This document shows, one piece after another, positions 7,163 to 16,058 of a DNA stretch of 64,000 nucleotides. Numbering within the stretch: position 1 is the first letter of the stretch; every line of letters starts with the position of its first letter. The translations under genes were made by a program, and so were the position numbers. The DNA lies in assembly GCF_000526415.1 (NCBI RefSeq), contig NZ_JAGA01000004.1, positions 186,001 to 250,000 of the forward strand, read 5' to 3'. The notes below the pieces were generated by a model. That model was not told the DNA's origin. It searched no databases and worked only from the letters and a program-made list of their open reading frames with translations. The stretch is from Kallotenue papyrolyticum. Its GTDB lineage: Bacteria; Chloroflexota; Chloroflexia; Chloroflexales; Kallotenuaceae.

Positions 7163-7374
7163 GCGCACCGGCAGGCGCACCGGCTGGCCACCCAGCACCG
7201 GCTCCGCTAGGCGCACCGGCAGGCGCACCGGCTGGCCACTCAGCACCGGCTCCGCTAGGCGCACCGGCAGGCGCACCGGCTGGCCACCCAGCACCGGCTC
7301 CGCTAGGCGCACCGGCAGGCGCACCGGCTGGCCACCCAGCACCGGCTCCGCTAGGCGCACCGGCAGGCGCACCC
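7163..7374. repeat. 48-bp tandem repeat, 4.4 copies
   Basis: Four copies start at 7163, 7211, 7259 and 7307, with a partial fifth at 7355. Each begins gcgcaccggcaggcgcaccg and ends ccggctccgctag; copies differ by only a base or so. The period is a multiple of three and gives an open frame on the minus strand (Pro/Ala/Gly-rich 16-residue units from 7433 to 7134), but no ribosome-binding site supports translation. The fifth copy merges into a terminator hairpin. There are no unique spacers, so it is not a CRISPR array. It could be an iteron-like or recombinase-binding array. Confidence 0.9.
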
Positions 7375-7408
7375 TGCCGGTTGTTTTTTTTGTTCGGAGG
7401 AGCACGTA
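7359..7408 (+). terminator. Terminator plus ribosome-binding-site module, copy 1
   Basis: The stem ccggcagg/cctgccgg (7360-7367 and 7373-7380) is followed by ttg and eight T. A Shine-Dalgarno-like ggagga follows at once. The 50 bases are identical to 7833-7882, except that here they lead to aca rather than to an ATG, so this copy has no start codon. Confidence 0.75.
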
Positions 7409-7420
7409 CAGACGGAAAAA

Positions 7421-7771
7421 TCACGGATACCACGGTGTGGCGACATAGTACAAGCTCCTTACTACGACCTCATCATCGTCATCCTCATCGGCATCCTCAT
7501 CCTCGCAGCCGAGCTCATCACACTCAACCCACTCGCGTTCAGCGCCGCATGTGGGGCAGATGGTTGAGTCAATCATGGGATCTCCATCCACCGGAGTGTA
7601 GCGATATTCGTCGACAAGGAGAGCGCCGATCGTGGGCCAGAGCTCCGCGAGGACCCGGCGGGCCTCAGCCCGAGCATCGAGGCCGTATTCCTCACGCAGC
7701 TCCTCAGTCAGCGCCTCGAGTTCGAAACCGAGCCAGGCGACAGCGATGTACTCGATTTCATCGGGATTCAT
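7421..7771 (-). CDS. Acidic hypothetical protein with Cys-pair motif
   Basis: A 116-residue protein from ATG 7771. The N-terminal half is helical and acidic. A CPTCG motif with a later DELGC suggests a small zinc ribbon (residues about 72-90). It is followed by a Glu/Asp run and a hydrophobic C-terminus. The gene lies between the two copies of the 50-bp terminator module, and transcription is opposite to the integrase. It could be a phage-encoded regulator or nucleic-acid mimic; no family recognised. Confidence 0.6.
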   Translation of the reverse strand: MNPDEIEYIAVAWLGFELEALTEELREEYGLDARAEARRVLAELWPTIGALLVDEYRYTPVDGDPMIDSTICPTCGAEREWVECDELGCEDEDADEDDDDEVVVRSLYYVATPWYP

Positions 7772-7832
7772 GGTTGACCTACCCTGCAGGCGGCAGCTAT
7801 ACTAGCTCCCAGCCCGCACGCAGCAGCGGGCG

Positions 7833-7882
7833 ACCGGCAGGCGCACCCTGCCGGTTGTTTTTTTTGTTCGGAGGAGCACGTA
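7833..7882 (+). terminator. Terminator plus ribosome-binding-site module in integrase leader, copy 2
   Basis: Stem ccggcagg/cctgccgg at 7834-7841 and 7847-7854, then eight T at 7858-7865, then ggagga and the ATG of the integrase gene at 7882. The terminator sits between any upstream promoter and the start codon with no room for a promoter after it, so integrase expression must depend on readthrough or hairpin disruption. Confidence 0.75.
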
Positions 7883-8745
7883 TGCACGCACCCCTCACGA
7901 CGTTCCTACCGGACTACTGCGCGGCGCTCCGCGCAGCCGGACGACGACCCCGAGGCATCGAGAAATATCACCATACGATGCTGAGGTTCATCGCCTGGCT
8001 GGGCGAGGGCGCGACGCAGGCAGACATCACCGCGGAGAGCATCCAGCGATACCAGGAGCAGCTAGCAGCACGTTGCAGCGCCAGTACGGTATGCAACGCG
8101 CTCAGCACCATCCGATCGTTCTGCCGGTGGAGCCGACGACGAGGCTACCGGCAGGACGACCCGACCGAACAGGCAGAATGGCCACGGCGACGGCGACCAC
8201 TGCCACGGCCATACACGAAGCGAGAGATCGGCGCGCTACTCGCAGCGCTAGACGGAGACGATCCCGTAACGCGGCGCAACCGGCGAGCCGTACTGCTGAT
8301 GCTGTACGCCGGGCTGCGCATCAGTGAAACCGCAGCGCTGGAGTGGCGCGACATTGACCTAGACCACGGCGAGCTCGTTGTACGAGACGGAAAAGGCGGC
8401 AAAATGCGGAGAATACCACTACACCCCCGACTGAGGGCAGAACTGGAGACCGTACCAGTCAGCGAACGGCAGCCCATCCGCGCAGTTGTTGGCCAACCCA
8501 ATGGCGAACCACTAACCCTGAAGGCATTAGGTCATGTTTTTGACCGGTGGCTGCGCAGGCGCGGCATCATAGCCACGGCACACCGGTTGCGACATACATT
8601 CGCAACCGAGCTCCTGCGCAATGGCGCAAACATTCGTTACATCCAGGAGCTACTCGGACACCAGGATATCTCTACAACAGAGATCTACCTGGGGGTGTAC
8701 CAAGACGGGCTACGAGACGCTATTGAGCGGCTACCGACATGGTGA
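7882..8745 (+). CDS. Tyrosine recombinase / integrase (XerC/D-like)
   Basis: A 287-residue protein. The N-terminal SAM-like DNA-binding domain covers about residues 5-95 and the catalytic domain 110-287. Catalytic residues are visible: Arg146 (AGLRISE), His234 and Arg237 (AHRLRHTF), His260 (LLGHQ) and the nucleophile Tyr269 (TTEIYL). Its size and LGHxxISTTxIY signature are those of XerC/D-type phage integrases. It lies at the right-hand end of the inovirus-like element and points away from it. It probably integrates or excises the element; the attachment sites were not identified. Start chosen by ggagga 6 nt upstream. Confidence 0.9.
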   Translation: MHAPLTTFLPDYCAALRAAGRRPRGIEKYHHTMLRFIAWLGEGATQADITAESIQRYQEQLAARCSASTVCNALSTIRSFCRWSRRRGYRQDDPTEQAEWPRRRRPLPRPYTKREIGALLAALDGDDPVTRRNRRAVLLMLYAGLRISETAALEWRDIDLDHGELVVRDGKGGKMRRIPLHPRLRAELETVPVSERQPIRAVVGQPNGEPLTLKALGHVFDRWLRRRGIIATAHRLRHTFATELLRNGANIRYIQELLGHQDISTTEIYLGVYQDGLRDAIERLPTW

Positions 8746-8776
8746 GAAATCCCAGTCCCTCCGCCACCCGAACGCG

Positions 8777-8806
8777 CCGGCTGCTTTCAGCCGGTGCGTT
8801 TCGTTT
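8777..8806 (+). terminator. Terminator-like hairpin after integrase
   Basis: Stem ccggctg/cagccgg (8777-8783 and 8788-8794) with a 4-nt loop, followed by the T-rich tgcgtttcgtttt. About 30 nt past the integrase stop. Confidence 0.6.
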
Positions 8807-8837
8807 TGGCGTGCTCCAGCCGGGTTGGCGCGTAGGG

Positions 8838-9085
8838 TAGCGGACTGGCGGCTCCTGTGTTGCGCCCGCAGGGCGGGCGCGCGGGAGCCTGGCTCCCGCA
8901 CTCCAAACGTGCGCTGCACCCGCGCGGCGGCGTTTTGGGAGTGCGCAAGCCACGCTTGCGCGGCGCGCGCCACGCGCGCCATCTTGCCCGGCGACTGCGA
9001 AAGCGGACTGGCGGCTCCTGTGTTGCACCCGCAGGGCGGGCGCGCGGGAGCCTGGCTCCCGCACTCCAAACGTGCGCTGGCCCTC
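8838..9085. repeat. Cluster of palindromic intergenic repeats (left cluster)
   Basis: The 8746-9176 gap has no gene. A segment of about 77 nt occurs twice (near 8840-8915 and 9003-9078): it starts cggactggcggctcctgtgt and contains the palindrome cgggagcctggctcccg and the end gcactccaaacgtgcgctg. Between them (8934-8990) lies a second palindrome type, ggagtgcgcaagccacgctt. The same motifs reappear at 60.3-60.7 kb, so this is a genome-wide REP-like family. Confidence 0.8.
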
Positions 9086-9176
9086 GCCATCCGCCTCGGG
9101 CCGGCACCAATCCTAACGCAACAGAACAACGGTCGTGGCCGGTGCCCGCACGCGACCATCCAAGCAGGGCTGGTGT

Positions 9177-10955
9177 TCAGGCCGGGCGGAGCTGCCCACG
9201 CCGCCCGCGGCGCGCTCGCCACCAGGCTCCCACCAGTGCAATTCCCTGCCAGCCGGCGAAGAGCAGCGCCGGTCCCAGCGCCAACACGGCGCGGTAGCGC
9301 TGCCACCACTCCGGGTCGGGCAGCGGCGGAAAGAAGACATAGATCAGCGGCACCAGCAGCGCGAGCAGCAGCGCCGTACGCGCGGTGACGCGCCAATCGA
9401 GCAGCGCCGCCAGCGCCACAAACCAGGTGGCGTACCAGGGCCAGAACCAGACCGCGCCGATCGTGCAGTAGATGAAGAAGATCCACGCGCCCGCCAGCAG
9501 CGCCGTACGGAAGGTGCGCGTCACCGCTGCCGCCGCCAGACAACTGAGCGCTAGCATCGCCAGCGCCACGCGCCGCACCCAGGCGTTGACCCAATCGGCG
9601 TTGCGCTTGGCTTCGGCCTGCAGCACACGGAAGCGGCTGCGATCGCGCATGAACTGCGCGCGCTGCGCCTGTGCGAAGCGTTCGACGGCCGCCGACGCAC
9701 CATCCACATCATCGGCAAGCGTGGCCCCGCGGCGCGGCAGCGCGAAGATGGTCAGGGGTTGCGTCAACAAGGGATCCGGCCAGCGCCCCAAACGCCACAT
9801 CGTACGCTGGACTTCGTTGCTGGCCACATCCGCCAGCGAATTGATCAAGCGCTGTTGCGGTGGCGCGTCCACCAGGATCTCCAGCGTCCGCCAGCCCTCC
9901 CAGTAGGGCGCGTAGAGCGCCGTACAGAGCATGACACACAGGGCCAGCGCGCCCAGCGCGCGGGTGATGCGCTGCCGCCATGTGCGCGCCTGCCAGAGCA
10001 GCACCAGACCATACAGCGGCAGCAACGGCAGCGCGATCCACTTGGTCAGCACCGCCAGCGTCCAGGCACCGATGGTCAGGAGCCAGGCGCCACGCAGATG
10101 CAACCAGATGCCCAGCAGGATAAAGGTGATCATCAACACATCGTTGTGGGCATTCCCGGCAAATTCGATCAGCGTCAGCGGGCAGAGCAGGTAGAGCGCC
10201 GTGCCCCACACGCGCTGCTCCGGTCGCCAGCGCGTCAGGATCGCCCAGATCAGCGCGCCGTTGGCCAGGTGCAGCAGCAGCGCCAACAGTTTGTAGGCCA
10301 GCACATAGGCGATCACGTGCGAGCGAATGCTCTCGACGATCAGCGTCAGCAGCAGCGAGGGGTAGATCCAGGCCGGGCCATACACCGACGGCACCGTCTT
10401 CCAGTTGACCCAGACATAAAAGCGATCGCTGGGATAGGCCGAGGGCGGATCGATAAAGGGATTGCCGCCGTGGATCGCCGCGATGCGCCCAAAGGCGATG
10501 TAGCTGTAAATGTCGCTGGAGAGCAGGTTAGGCAGCGCCAGCAGCGGCAGGCTAAAGATCAAGGCCATGCCCAGCAACACGCGCAGCCGCGGTTGAAACG
10601 ACGGCGCCTGACGCCGCAGCCAGATCAACAACAGCAGATACGCTCCGCTCAGCAGCGCTAGACTGGCCAGCATCCACCAGGGATGCGCCTGCGCCGCAGC
10701 CGAGCGGCGTGCGGCCTCAACCTGTTCTTCTGAAAAGATCGTGCGGTAGAACCAGGCCCAGTAGCCCTTGAAGGGATCGAGCACCTGGCCGCGCGCCCAG
10801 GCCTGGCTGCGTAGATGCATCAGCACAAAGAAGCTGATGAAGCCCAGGAACTGCAAGCTCCCCAGACCCACCAGCACCCACTCATGCGCTGCCAGGCGCG
10901 TCCGGACACGCGCACGGACACGCTGCAGCGCATGGCTACTCATCTGGACCGACAC
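9177..10955 (-). CDS. GT-C family membrane glycosyltransferase
   Basis: A protein of about 592 residues with many membrane helices. Near residue 150 it has the motif SSDIYSYIAFGR followed by GGNPF, typical of GT-C polyprenol-phosphate-dependent mannosyl/glucosyltransferases (GT87/MptA-like). An external loop carries the acidic residue (Asp150) expected to act as base. It would transfer a sugar from a lipid carrier to a cell-surface glycan outside the membrane. GTG at 10955 is chosen because GGAGG lies 7 nt before it; ATG at 10943 is the alternative. Its acceptor is unknown. It is divergent from mreB. Confidence 0.75.
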   Translation of the reverse strand: MSVQMSSHALQRVRARVRTRLAAHEWVLVGLGSLQFLGFISFFVLMHLRSQAWARGQVLDPFKGYWAWFYRTIFSEEQVEAARRSAAAQAHPWWMLASLALLSGAYLLLLIWLRRQAPSFQPRLRVLLGMALIFSLPLLALPNLLSSDIYSYIAFGRIAAIHGGNPFIDPPSAYPSDRFYVWVNWKTVPSVYGPAWIYPSLLLTLIVESIRSHVIAYVLAYKLLALLLHLANGALIWAILTRWRPEQRVWGTALYLLCPLTLIEFAGNAHNDVLMITFILLGIWLHLRGAWLLTIGAWTLAVLTKWIALPLLPLYGLVLLWQARTWRQRITRALGALALCVMLCTALYAPYWEGWRTLEILVDAPPQQRLINSLADVASNEVQRTMWRLGRWPDPLLTQPLTIFALPRRGATLADDVDGASAAVERFAQAQRAQFMRDRSRFRVLQAEAKRNADWVNAWVRRVALAMLALSCLAAAAVTRTFRTALLAGAWIFFIYCTIGAVWFWPWYATWFVALAALLDWRVTARTALLLALLVPLIYVFFPPLPDPEWWQRYRAVLALGPALLFAGWQGIALVGAWWRARRGRRGQLRPA

Positions 10956-11019
10956 CGACAACTCCTCCTCTGCAACGGGCTGGATTATACCACCGGCGAC
11001 CTGCAGGATCGGGTAGGCA

Positions 11020-11081
11020 TGTTATAATTGCGCGATGGTCCGAGCTGACTCCGTTAGCAAGTCGCTTGCCAGAGTCAGGAC
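11020..11081 (+). promoter_or_regulatory. mreB promoter and leader hairpin
   Basis: An extended -10 element, TG-T-TATAAT, at 11020-11028 lies about 80 nt before mreB; the -35 is weak. The transcript would begin with a nested stem-loop (ctgactc 11045-11051 with gagtcag 11072-11078, inner gcaag/cttgc). The hairpin could stabilise the mRNA or regulate translation. Confidence 0.55.
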
Positions 11082-11108
11082 ACGCTCATACCGGGAGAGC
11101 AAGCGTTG

Positions 11109-12185
11109 ATGGCCAACCCGCTTCGTCATCTGTTCGGCGCTTTCAGCCGCGACCTCGGCATCGACCTGGGCACCGCCAACACCATGGTGTATGCCCGTGG
11201 CAAGGGCATCATCATCGCCGAACCATCAGTAGTGGCAATGGACCGGCGCACCAGGCGTGTGCAGGCCGTGGGCACTGAGGCCAAAGCGATGGTCGGCAAA
11301 ACGCCGAGCAGCATCGTCGCCGTCCGCCCGCTCAAAGACGGCGTGATTGCCGACTTCGATGTCGTCGAGGAGATGTTGAAATACTTTATCCAAAAATCGG
11401 GGGCGCAGCGGCCGCGCGTAGTGATCGGCGTTCCGTCGGGCGTGACCGAGGTAGAAAAGCGCGCTGCCAAGGATGCGGCCGAAAACGCCGGCGCGCGGCA
11501 GGCCTTTGTCGTCGAAGAGCCGATGGCTGCGGCAATCGGTGCGGGATTGCCCGTTGAGGAGCCGATCGGCTCGATGATCGTGGATATCGGCGGCGGCACT
11601 ACCGAAGTGGCGGTGATCTCGCTGGGCGGCATCGTCGTCAACCACTCGCTGCGGATCGCCGGCGACGAGATCGACGAAGCCATCGTCCAGTTTGCACGGC
11701 GCGAGTACAACCTCTTTATCGGCGAGCGCATGGCCGAAAAAGCCAAGATCGCCGCCGGCTCGGCCTACCCGCTGGATGAGGAGATCACCGTGACGCTGCG
11801 CGGACGCGACCTGCTCACCGGCCTGCCCAAAGCGGTCGAGGTGTCGAGTGTCGAGCTGCGCGAAGGCATCGCCGGGCCGATCTCGGCGATCGTCGAAGAG
11901 GTGCGTACGGCACTGGAAGAGACGCCCCCTGAGCTGGTTGCCGATATCATGGAGCACGGCATCATGTTGGCCGGCGGCGGCGCGTTGCTGCACGGCTTGG
12001 CCCAGCGCATCGCCGCCGAAACCAAGATGCCGGTGCACATTGCCGATGAACCGCTGAGCTGCGTGGCCCGCGGCGCTGGTCGCATGGTCGAGGAGTTCGC
12101 CAATCCCAAGTATCGCGCGATCCTGGAGCGCAGCCAGAACAATGGCCGTATGCGGCTGAGCGAAAGTCGCTGGAGTCGACGTTAA
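11109..12185 (+). CDS. mreB: Rod-shape-determining protein MreB
   Basis: A 358-residue actin-like ATPase that polymerises under the membrane and guides lateral cell-wall synthesis. Visible motifs are phosphate-1 DLGIDLGTANTMVY near residue 15, the DIGGGTTE phosphate-2 loop, and AGGGALLHG near the C-terminus. The length is normal (about 335-350). ATG 11109 follows GGGAGAG; a TTG one codon earlier is not needed. It heads the mreB-mreC-mreD-PBP2 block. A second MreB homologue in the genome cannot be excluded. Confidence 0.96.
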   Translation: MANPLRHLFGAFSRDLGIDLGTANTMVYARGKGIIIAEPSVVAMDRRTRRVQAVGTEAKAMVGKTPSSIVAVRPLKDGVIADFDVVEEMLKYFIQKSGAQRPRVVIGVPSGVTEVEKRAAKDAAENAGARQAFVVEEPMAAAIGAGLPVEEPIGSMIVDIGGGTTEVAVISLGGIVVNHSLRIAGDEIDEAIVQFARREYNLFIGERMAEKAKIAAGSAYPLDEEITVTLRGRDLLTGLPKAVEVSSVELREGIAGPISAIVEEVRTALEETPPELVADIMEHGIMLAGGGALLHGLAQRIAAETKMPVHIADEPLSCVARGAGRMVEEFANPKYRAILERSQNNGRMRLSESRWSRR

Positions 12186-12230
12186 AGCAGCAGTGGACGC
12201 CGATCACAGCGCCGAGCGTCCTATTCGTCT

Positions 12231-13121
12231 ATGCGCACGACCTTCGATGCTTCCAACCAGCCACGCTCCGCGCCGCTGGGCCGACGCCGGGCCACCAGCC
12301 TGCTGCTGCTGCTGTTTTGCGCTCTGGCGTTGATCATCCTAGACAACGAGGGCGTGCTCGATCCGGTCAAAAGCCGCGCGCACAGCGTGTTGCTGCCCGC
12401 CGCTGCGCGTCTGACGCAGGTGCGGCTGGCCCTTGGCGAGACGCTGGGCATGCTTACCGGCCAGAGCGCCACGCGCCAGGAGCTCGCGCGCCTGCAGGAA
12501 GAGGTCAGTCGCCTGCGCCAGCGCAACATCGAGCTAGAGGCGCAACTGGCGCGCCTGCCGCTGCTGGAGCAGGAGCTGCAGATTCGCACCACCTACCACT
12601 GGCAGACACTGGCCGCCGAGGTAGTGCGCGGCCCGACCGACGACGGCCGCCGGCTGATCCGCATCAACAAGGGGCGTCTGGACGGCGTGCAGATCGGTAT
12701 GGCTGTGGTGGCCAAGGAGGGCGGCAGTCCCGCGGCACTGATCGGCGTAGTGGAGCAGGTCTTTGCCCAGGCCGCCGACGTGCTGCTGATCACCGACTAC
12801 GGCTCGACGATCAGCGCGCGCACCGCTGGCACCGACACGCCTACCGTCGGCATGATCGTCGGCCAGTGGCAGCTCGGCAGCCGCCTGCGCCTGACCGAGG
12901 TGACGCGCGATGTACCGCTCAAAGAAGGGCAGTATGTCGTCACCGCCGGCCTGAGTCAGGCGCTGGAGAGCGACACGCCCATGGCGCAGATTCCTCCGGA
13001 CGTGCCGATCGGCACGCTGCTGAGCGTGACACAGCGCGGCAACGTCCAGACTGCCGAGGTTCAGCCCTTTGTTGATCCCGACCGGGTGCGCAACGTATGG
13101 GTGATCGTCGGCCAAAACTAG
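12231..13121 (+). CDS. mreC: Rod-shape-determining protein MreC
   Basis: A 296-residue protein with a short cytoplasmic N-terminus, one membrane helix (SLLLLLFCALALIIL, about 28-43), a coiled coil (about 80-110, RQELARLQEEVSRLRQ) and the C-terminal beta-barrel domains. MreC links MreB to the PBP2 elongation complex. It lies 45 nt after mreB and overlaps mreD by 25 nt. Confidence 0.93.
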   Translation: MRTTFDASNQPRSAPLGRRRATSLLLLLFCALALIILDNEGVLDPVKSRAHSVLLPAAARLTQVRLALGETLGMLTGQSATRQELARLQEEVSRLRQRNIELEAQLARLPLLEQELQIRTTYHWQTLAAEVVRGPTDDGRRLIRINKGRLDGVQIGMAVVAKEGGSPAALIGVVEQVFAQAADVLLITDYGSTISARTAGTDTPTVGMIVGQWQLGSRLRLTEVTRDVPLKEGQYVVTAGLSQALESDTPMAQIPPDVPIGTLLSVTQRGNVQTAEVQPFVDPDRVRNVWVIVGQN

Positions 13122-13633
13122 AACAGCGCATCGCCACGGAGGCGATCTGGGCGGTGTTGCTGCTGACACTGGCGCTGTTCGAGACATCGCTGGCGCCAAC
13201 GCTGTGGCGCTTCCGCGTCGATTGGGTGCTGGTGCTGACACTGGGGTGGACCCTGCTCTACGGTCTGCTACCGGGCGTGCGCATCGCGATCTATGGCGGA
13301 CTGGCGCTCGATCTGCTCGGCTCCAACCCGCTGGGCACCCACCTGCTGGCGCTGCTGCTGAGCGTGATACTGGTTGCGCTGCTGGGCGAGCCGCTGGATC
13401 GTGAAGCGCCGCTGACCACAACGCCGCTGCTACTGGCAGCGGCGCTGCTCTACGGGTTGACGCTGACGACGGTGCTAGCCATCAGCGATGCGGCGCTGCC
13501 CTGGCAGCGCCTGTTGCTGGTGGAGGTCCTGCCCACGGCGATCATCAATACGCTGGTGATGATCCCGGCGACGGCGCTGCTGCGCCGCTGGCAGCGCCGT
13601 CGGCAACCGGCGGCGAACCTGGAGTGGATCTGA
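13097..13633 (+). CDS. mreD: Rod-shape-determining protein MreD
   Basis: A 178-residue, very hydrophobic protein with about five helices and the family-typical segment GLLPGVRIAIYGGLALDLLGSNP split over two helices. It starts inside the end of mreC and is likely coupled to it. MreD is an integral membrane part of the elongasome. Sequence conservation in this family is low; the assignment rests on hydropathy and gene order. Confidence 0.85.
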   Translation: MGDRRPKLEQRIATEAIWAVLLLTLALFETSLAPTLWRFRVDWVLVLTLGWTLLYGLLPGVRIAIYGGLALDLLGSNPLGTHLLALLLSVILVALLGEPLDREAPLTTTPLLLAAALLYGLTLTTVLAISDAALPWQRLLLVEVLPTAIINTLVMIPATALLRRWQRRRQPAANLEWI

Positions 13634-13670
13634 ACGGGCGCTGCGTGTGGCAGGCTATTAGGCCGCAACC

Positions 13671-16058
13671 ATGCCGATGAGTCGCTTGCTGATCTTTCGG
13701 ATCGCCATCCTGCTGATCTTCGCCGTGTTGGTGCGGCAGCTCTTTGTGCTGCAGTTTCGCGAAGGCGCGACGCTGGCACAATCGGCCCTGGCCAACACCT
13801 TCCGCGATGTCTACGAGCGTCCGTTGCGTGGTGAGATCTACGCCGCCGACGGCGAGACGCTGCTGGCCGAAAGCCGTCCCAGCTACACCATCGCCATTCT
13901 GCGCAGCCAGTTGCCGGAAGACGAGGCCGAGCGCCAGCAGATCTTCGCCTGGCTGGACGATGTGCTCCAGTTCCAGAGCACGCTGGTGGTCACGCCCGCC
14001 GAGCAACTCAGCTACGAGCCACGGCTCAAGCAGGAGCTGGAGCTGCTGGCCGGCCCCTTCGACACGCCGCCGCCTTCGCTCACCGAGGCGTTCACGATCA
14101 CCGTGCCGCTCTCGCACTCGGTCGAAGCGCTCCAGCTCACGCGCCAGTACACCGGCACGCTGCTGTTCCGGTCGCCGATCGAGGATCTGCTGCGCCGCGC
14201 CGATCTGCCGGCCTACGAGACGGTGCCGCTAACCACCACCACCAACCTGGATATTGGGCGCATCATTCTGGAGAACAAGAGCGTGCCACCCGGCCTGCCA
14301 GGGGTGCAGGTTGAGCAGAACTATCAGCGCCACTACCCCAAGAGCCCGGAAACGCCTTCGCTGGCGCATATTCTGGGCTACATCGGCTCGTTTTCCGAGT
14401 GCGACATCCTGACGCGCAATCCGCCACGCTTCTGGCCGGCCTACCTGGTGGCGAGGCTACGGCAGCCGGCGCAACGCGAGCAGATCCTGGAAGAGTGCTT
14501 CCTCGACGAGGAGACGTTGCGCAAGCTGGAAGCCAACCAGGATACTCAGTTGCGCTACCTGCTCACCGACCGCATCGGGCGCGCCGGACTGGAACGCGCC
14601 TACGAGGAGGTGCTGCGCGGCCAGCTCGGCATCACGCGCGTGGAGGTGGATGTGACCGAACGGCTGGTCAGCGAGCCACAGGTCACGCGTCCCACGCTGC
14701 CGGGCAACAACCTGATCCTGACGATCGACTATGCCCTGCAGCAGCGGACCGAGCAGATCCTGCGCAAATGGATCGCCGAGGCCGAGCGGCGCCGCGTAAC
14801 GTCGCCACCGCCCAGCCGGCCGGGACAGCCCGACAAGCGCGCGTACTACCCAATCGAGGCCGGCGTGGCGCTGGTGATGGAGGTCAAGACCGGGCGGATG
14901 CTGGCCATGGTGAGCTGGCCCGCCTTCGACAACAACATCTTCAACCGCCCACTCAGCCAGGACGAAGCGAAAGCTATCTTTGATCCGGGCTATCCCAGAA
15001 AACCGCCGGCGATCAACCAGGCGATTCAGGGCCTATACCCACCCGGCTCGACCTGGAAGCAGATCTCGGCGGCGGCGGCGCTGGCCGGCGGCGTGATCGG
15101 CCCCGATACCAAGCTGCGCGATCCGGGCTTTCTGGCGGTCAAAAACAAGTATTTCGAGAATGACCCACGTTTCGATCAGATCTTTCCCAACTCAGTACGC
15201 CGCGACAACGGCTGGATCAATGTGCGGCAGGCGCTGCAGGTCTCGTCCAACGTCTTCTTCCAGTCGGTGATCGGCGGCACGCAGTATGTGCGCAACCTGG
15301 CGGAGGGCGAGAAGATCGCCGGCCTGGACGAAACCGCGGAGAAGCTCGCCGACATGGCCTACGCTTTCGGCTTCGGCAAGCCCACCGGCATCCCGCTACC
15401 GGGCGAACTTGCCGGACGCGTGCCCTCCAAGTCCTGGAAAGCGCGCCAGCCAGGAGCCTTCGGCCAGGAGGCCTGGACCATCGGCGACACCTACAACACC
15501 GCCATCGGCCAGGGCAACCTGGCGGTTACGCCGATCCAGTTGCTGGTTGCGTCGGCGGCGGTCGCCAACGGTGGCACGCTCTTCCAGCCGCAGCTCGTCA
15601 AAGAGATCCGCAGTCCCGATGGCCAGCTTATTGATGAGATCGAACCGGTGATCAATGGCCGCGTGCCGGTCGCGCCCGAGCATCTGCGGGTCATTCGCGA
15701 GGGCATGCGCCTGTCGGTAACGGACGGGCTGAATGTCTGCGCGCGCGACGACATCTCCGGCTTGGCGATTGCCGGCAAGACCGGCACCGCCGAATACAAT
15801 GAGGTGATCGATCCCGACAAGCCGGCGACCGAGGACAACATCCGCAAGCGTTCGCATGCCTGGTTTGTCGGCTTCGCGCCATACGCCGATCCGGAGATCG
15901 AGGTACTGGTGCTGATCGAGGGCGCCGGCGACATGAACGACGGCTCGGCCACGCTCGCAGTGCCGGCCGTGACCGAGATCATGCAGGCCTACTATCAGGT
16001 CACGCCGCCGATCGATCCGGCCACGCCGATCCCGCCCTACAACCTGCCGTGCCACTAG
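13671..16058 (+). CDS. mrdA: Penicillin-binding protein 2 (elongation transpeptidase)
   Basis: A 795-residue class B PBP. It has an N-terminal membrane helix, a dimerisation/pedestal domain, and a transpeptidase domain with active-site Ser460 in STWK, SSN at 525-527 and KTG at 703-705. It cross-links peptidoglycan during elongation. It is longer than E. coli PBP2 (633), with extra residues in the N-terminal domain and in a loop before the catalytic motif. It follows mreD, as is usual. A stem-loop (gcgccggt/accggcgc, 16061-16087) follows the stop without a T-run. No rodA is present in this window. Confidence 0.9.
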   Translation: MPMSRLLIFRIAILLIFAVLVRQLFVLQFREGATLAQSALANTFRDVYERPLRGEIYAADGETLLAESRPSYTIAILRSQLPEDEAERQQIFAWLDDVLQFQSTLVVTPAEQLSYEPRLKQELELLAGPFDTPPPSLTEAFTITVPLSHSVEALQLTRQYTGTLLFRSPIEDLLRRADLPAYETVPLTTTTNLDIGRIILENKSVPPGLPGVQVEQNYQRHYPKSPETPSLAHILGYIGSFSECDILTRNPPRFWPAYLVARLRQPAQREQILEECFLDEETLRKLEANQDTQLRYLLTDRIGRAGLERAYEEVLRGQLGITRVEVDVTERLVSEPQVTRPTLPGNNLILTIDYALQQRTEQILRKWIAEAERRRVTSPPPSRPGQPDKRAYYPIEAGVALVMEVKTGRMLAMVSWPAFDNNIFNRPLSQDEAKAIFDPGYPRKPPAINQAIQGLYPPGSTWKQISAAAALAGGVIGPDTKLRDPGFLAVKNKYFENDPRFDQIFPNSVRRDNGWINVRQALQVSSNVFFQSVIGGTQYVRNLAEGEKIAGLDETAEKLADMAYAFGFGKPTGIPLPGELAGRVPSKSWKARQPGAFGQEAWTIGDTYNTAIGQGNLAVTPIQLLVASAAVANGGTLFQPQLVKEIRSPDGQLIDEIEPVINGRVPVAPEHLRVIREGMRLSVTDGLNVCARDDISGLAIAGKTGTAEYNEVIDPDKPATEDNIRKRSHAWFVGFAPYADPEIEVLVLIEGAGDMNDGSATLAVPAVTEIMQAYYQVTPPIDPATPIPPYNLPCH

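Noticed and set aside
7163-7374. CRISPR array
   Set aside because: Repeats abut with no unique spacers and there are no cas genes.
7134-7433. Repeat protein of 99 residues on the minus strand
   Set aside because: The frame is open only because the 48-bp unit is a multiple of three; no ribosome-binding site was seen, and it crosses the terminator hairpin.
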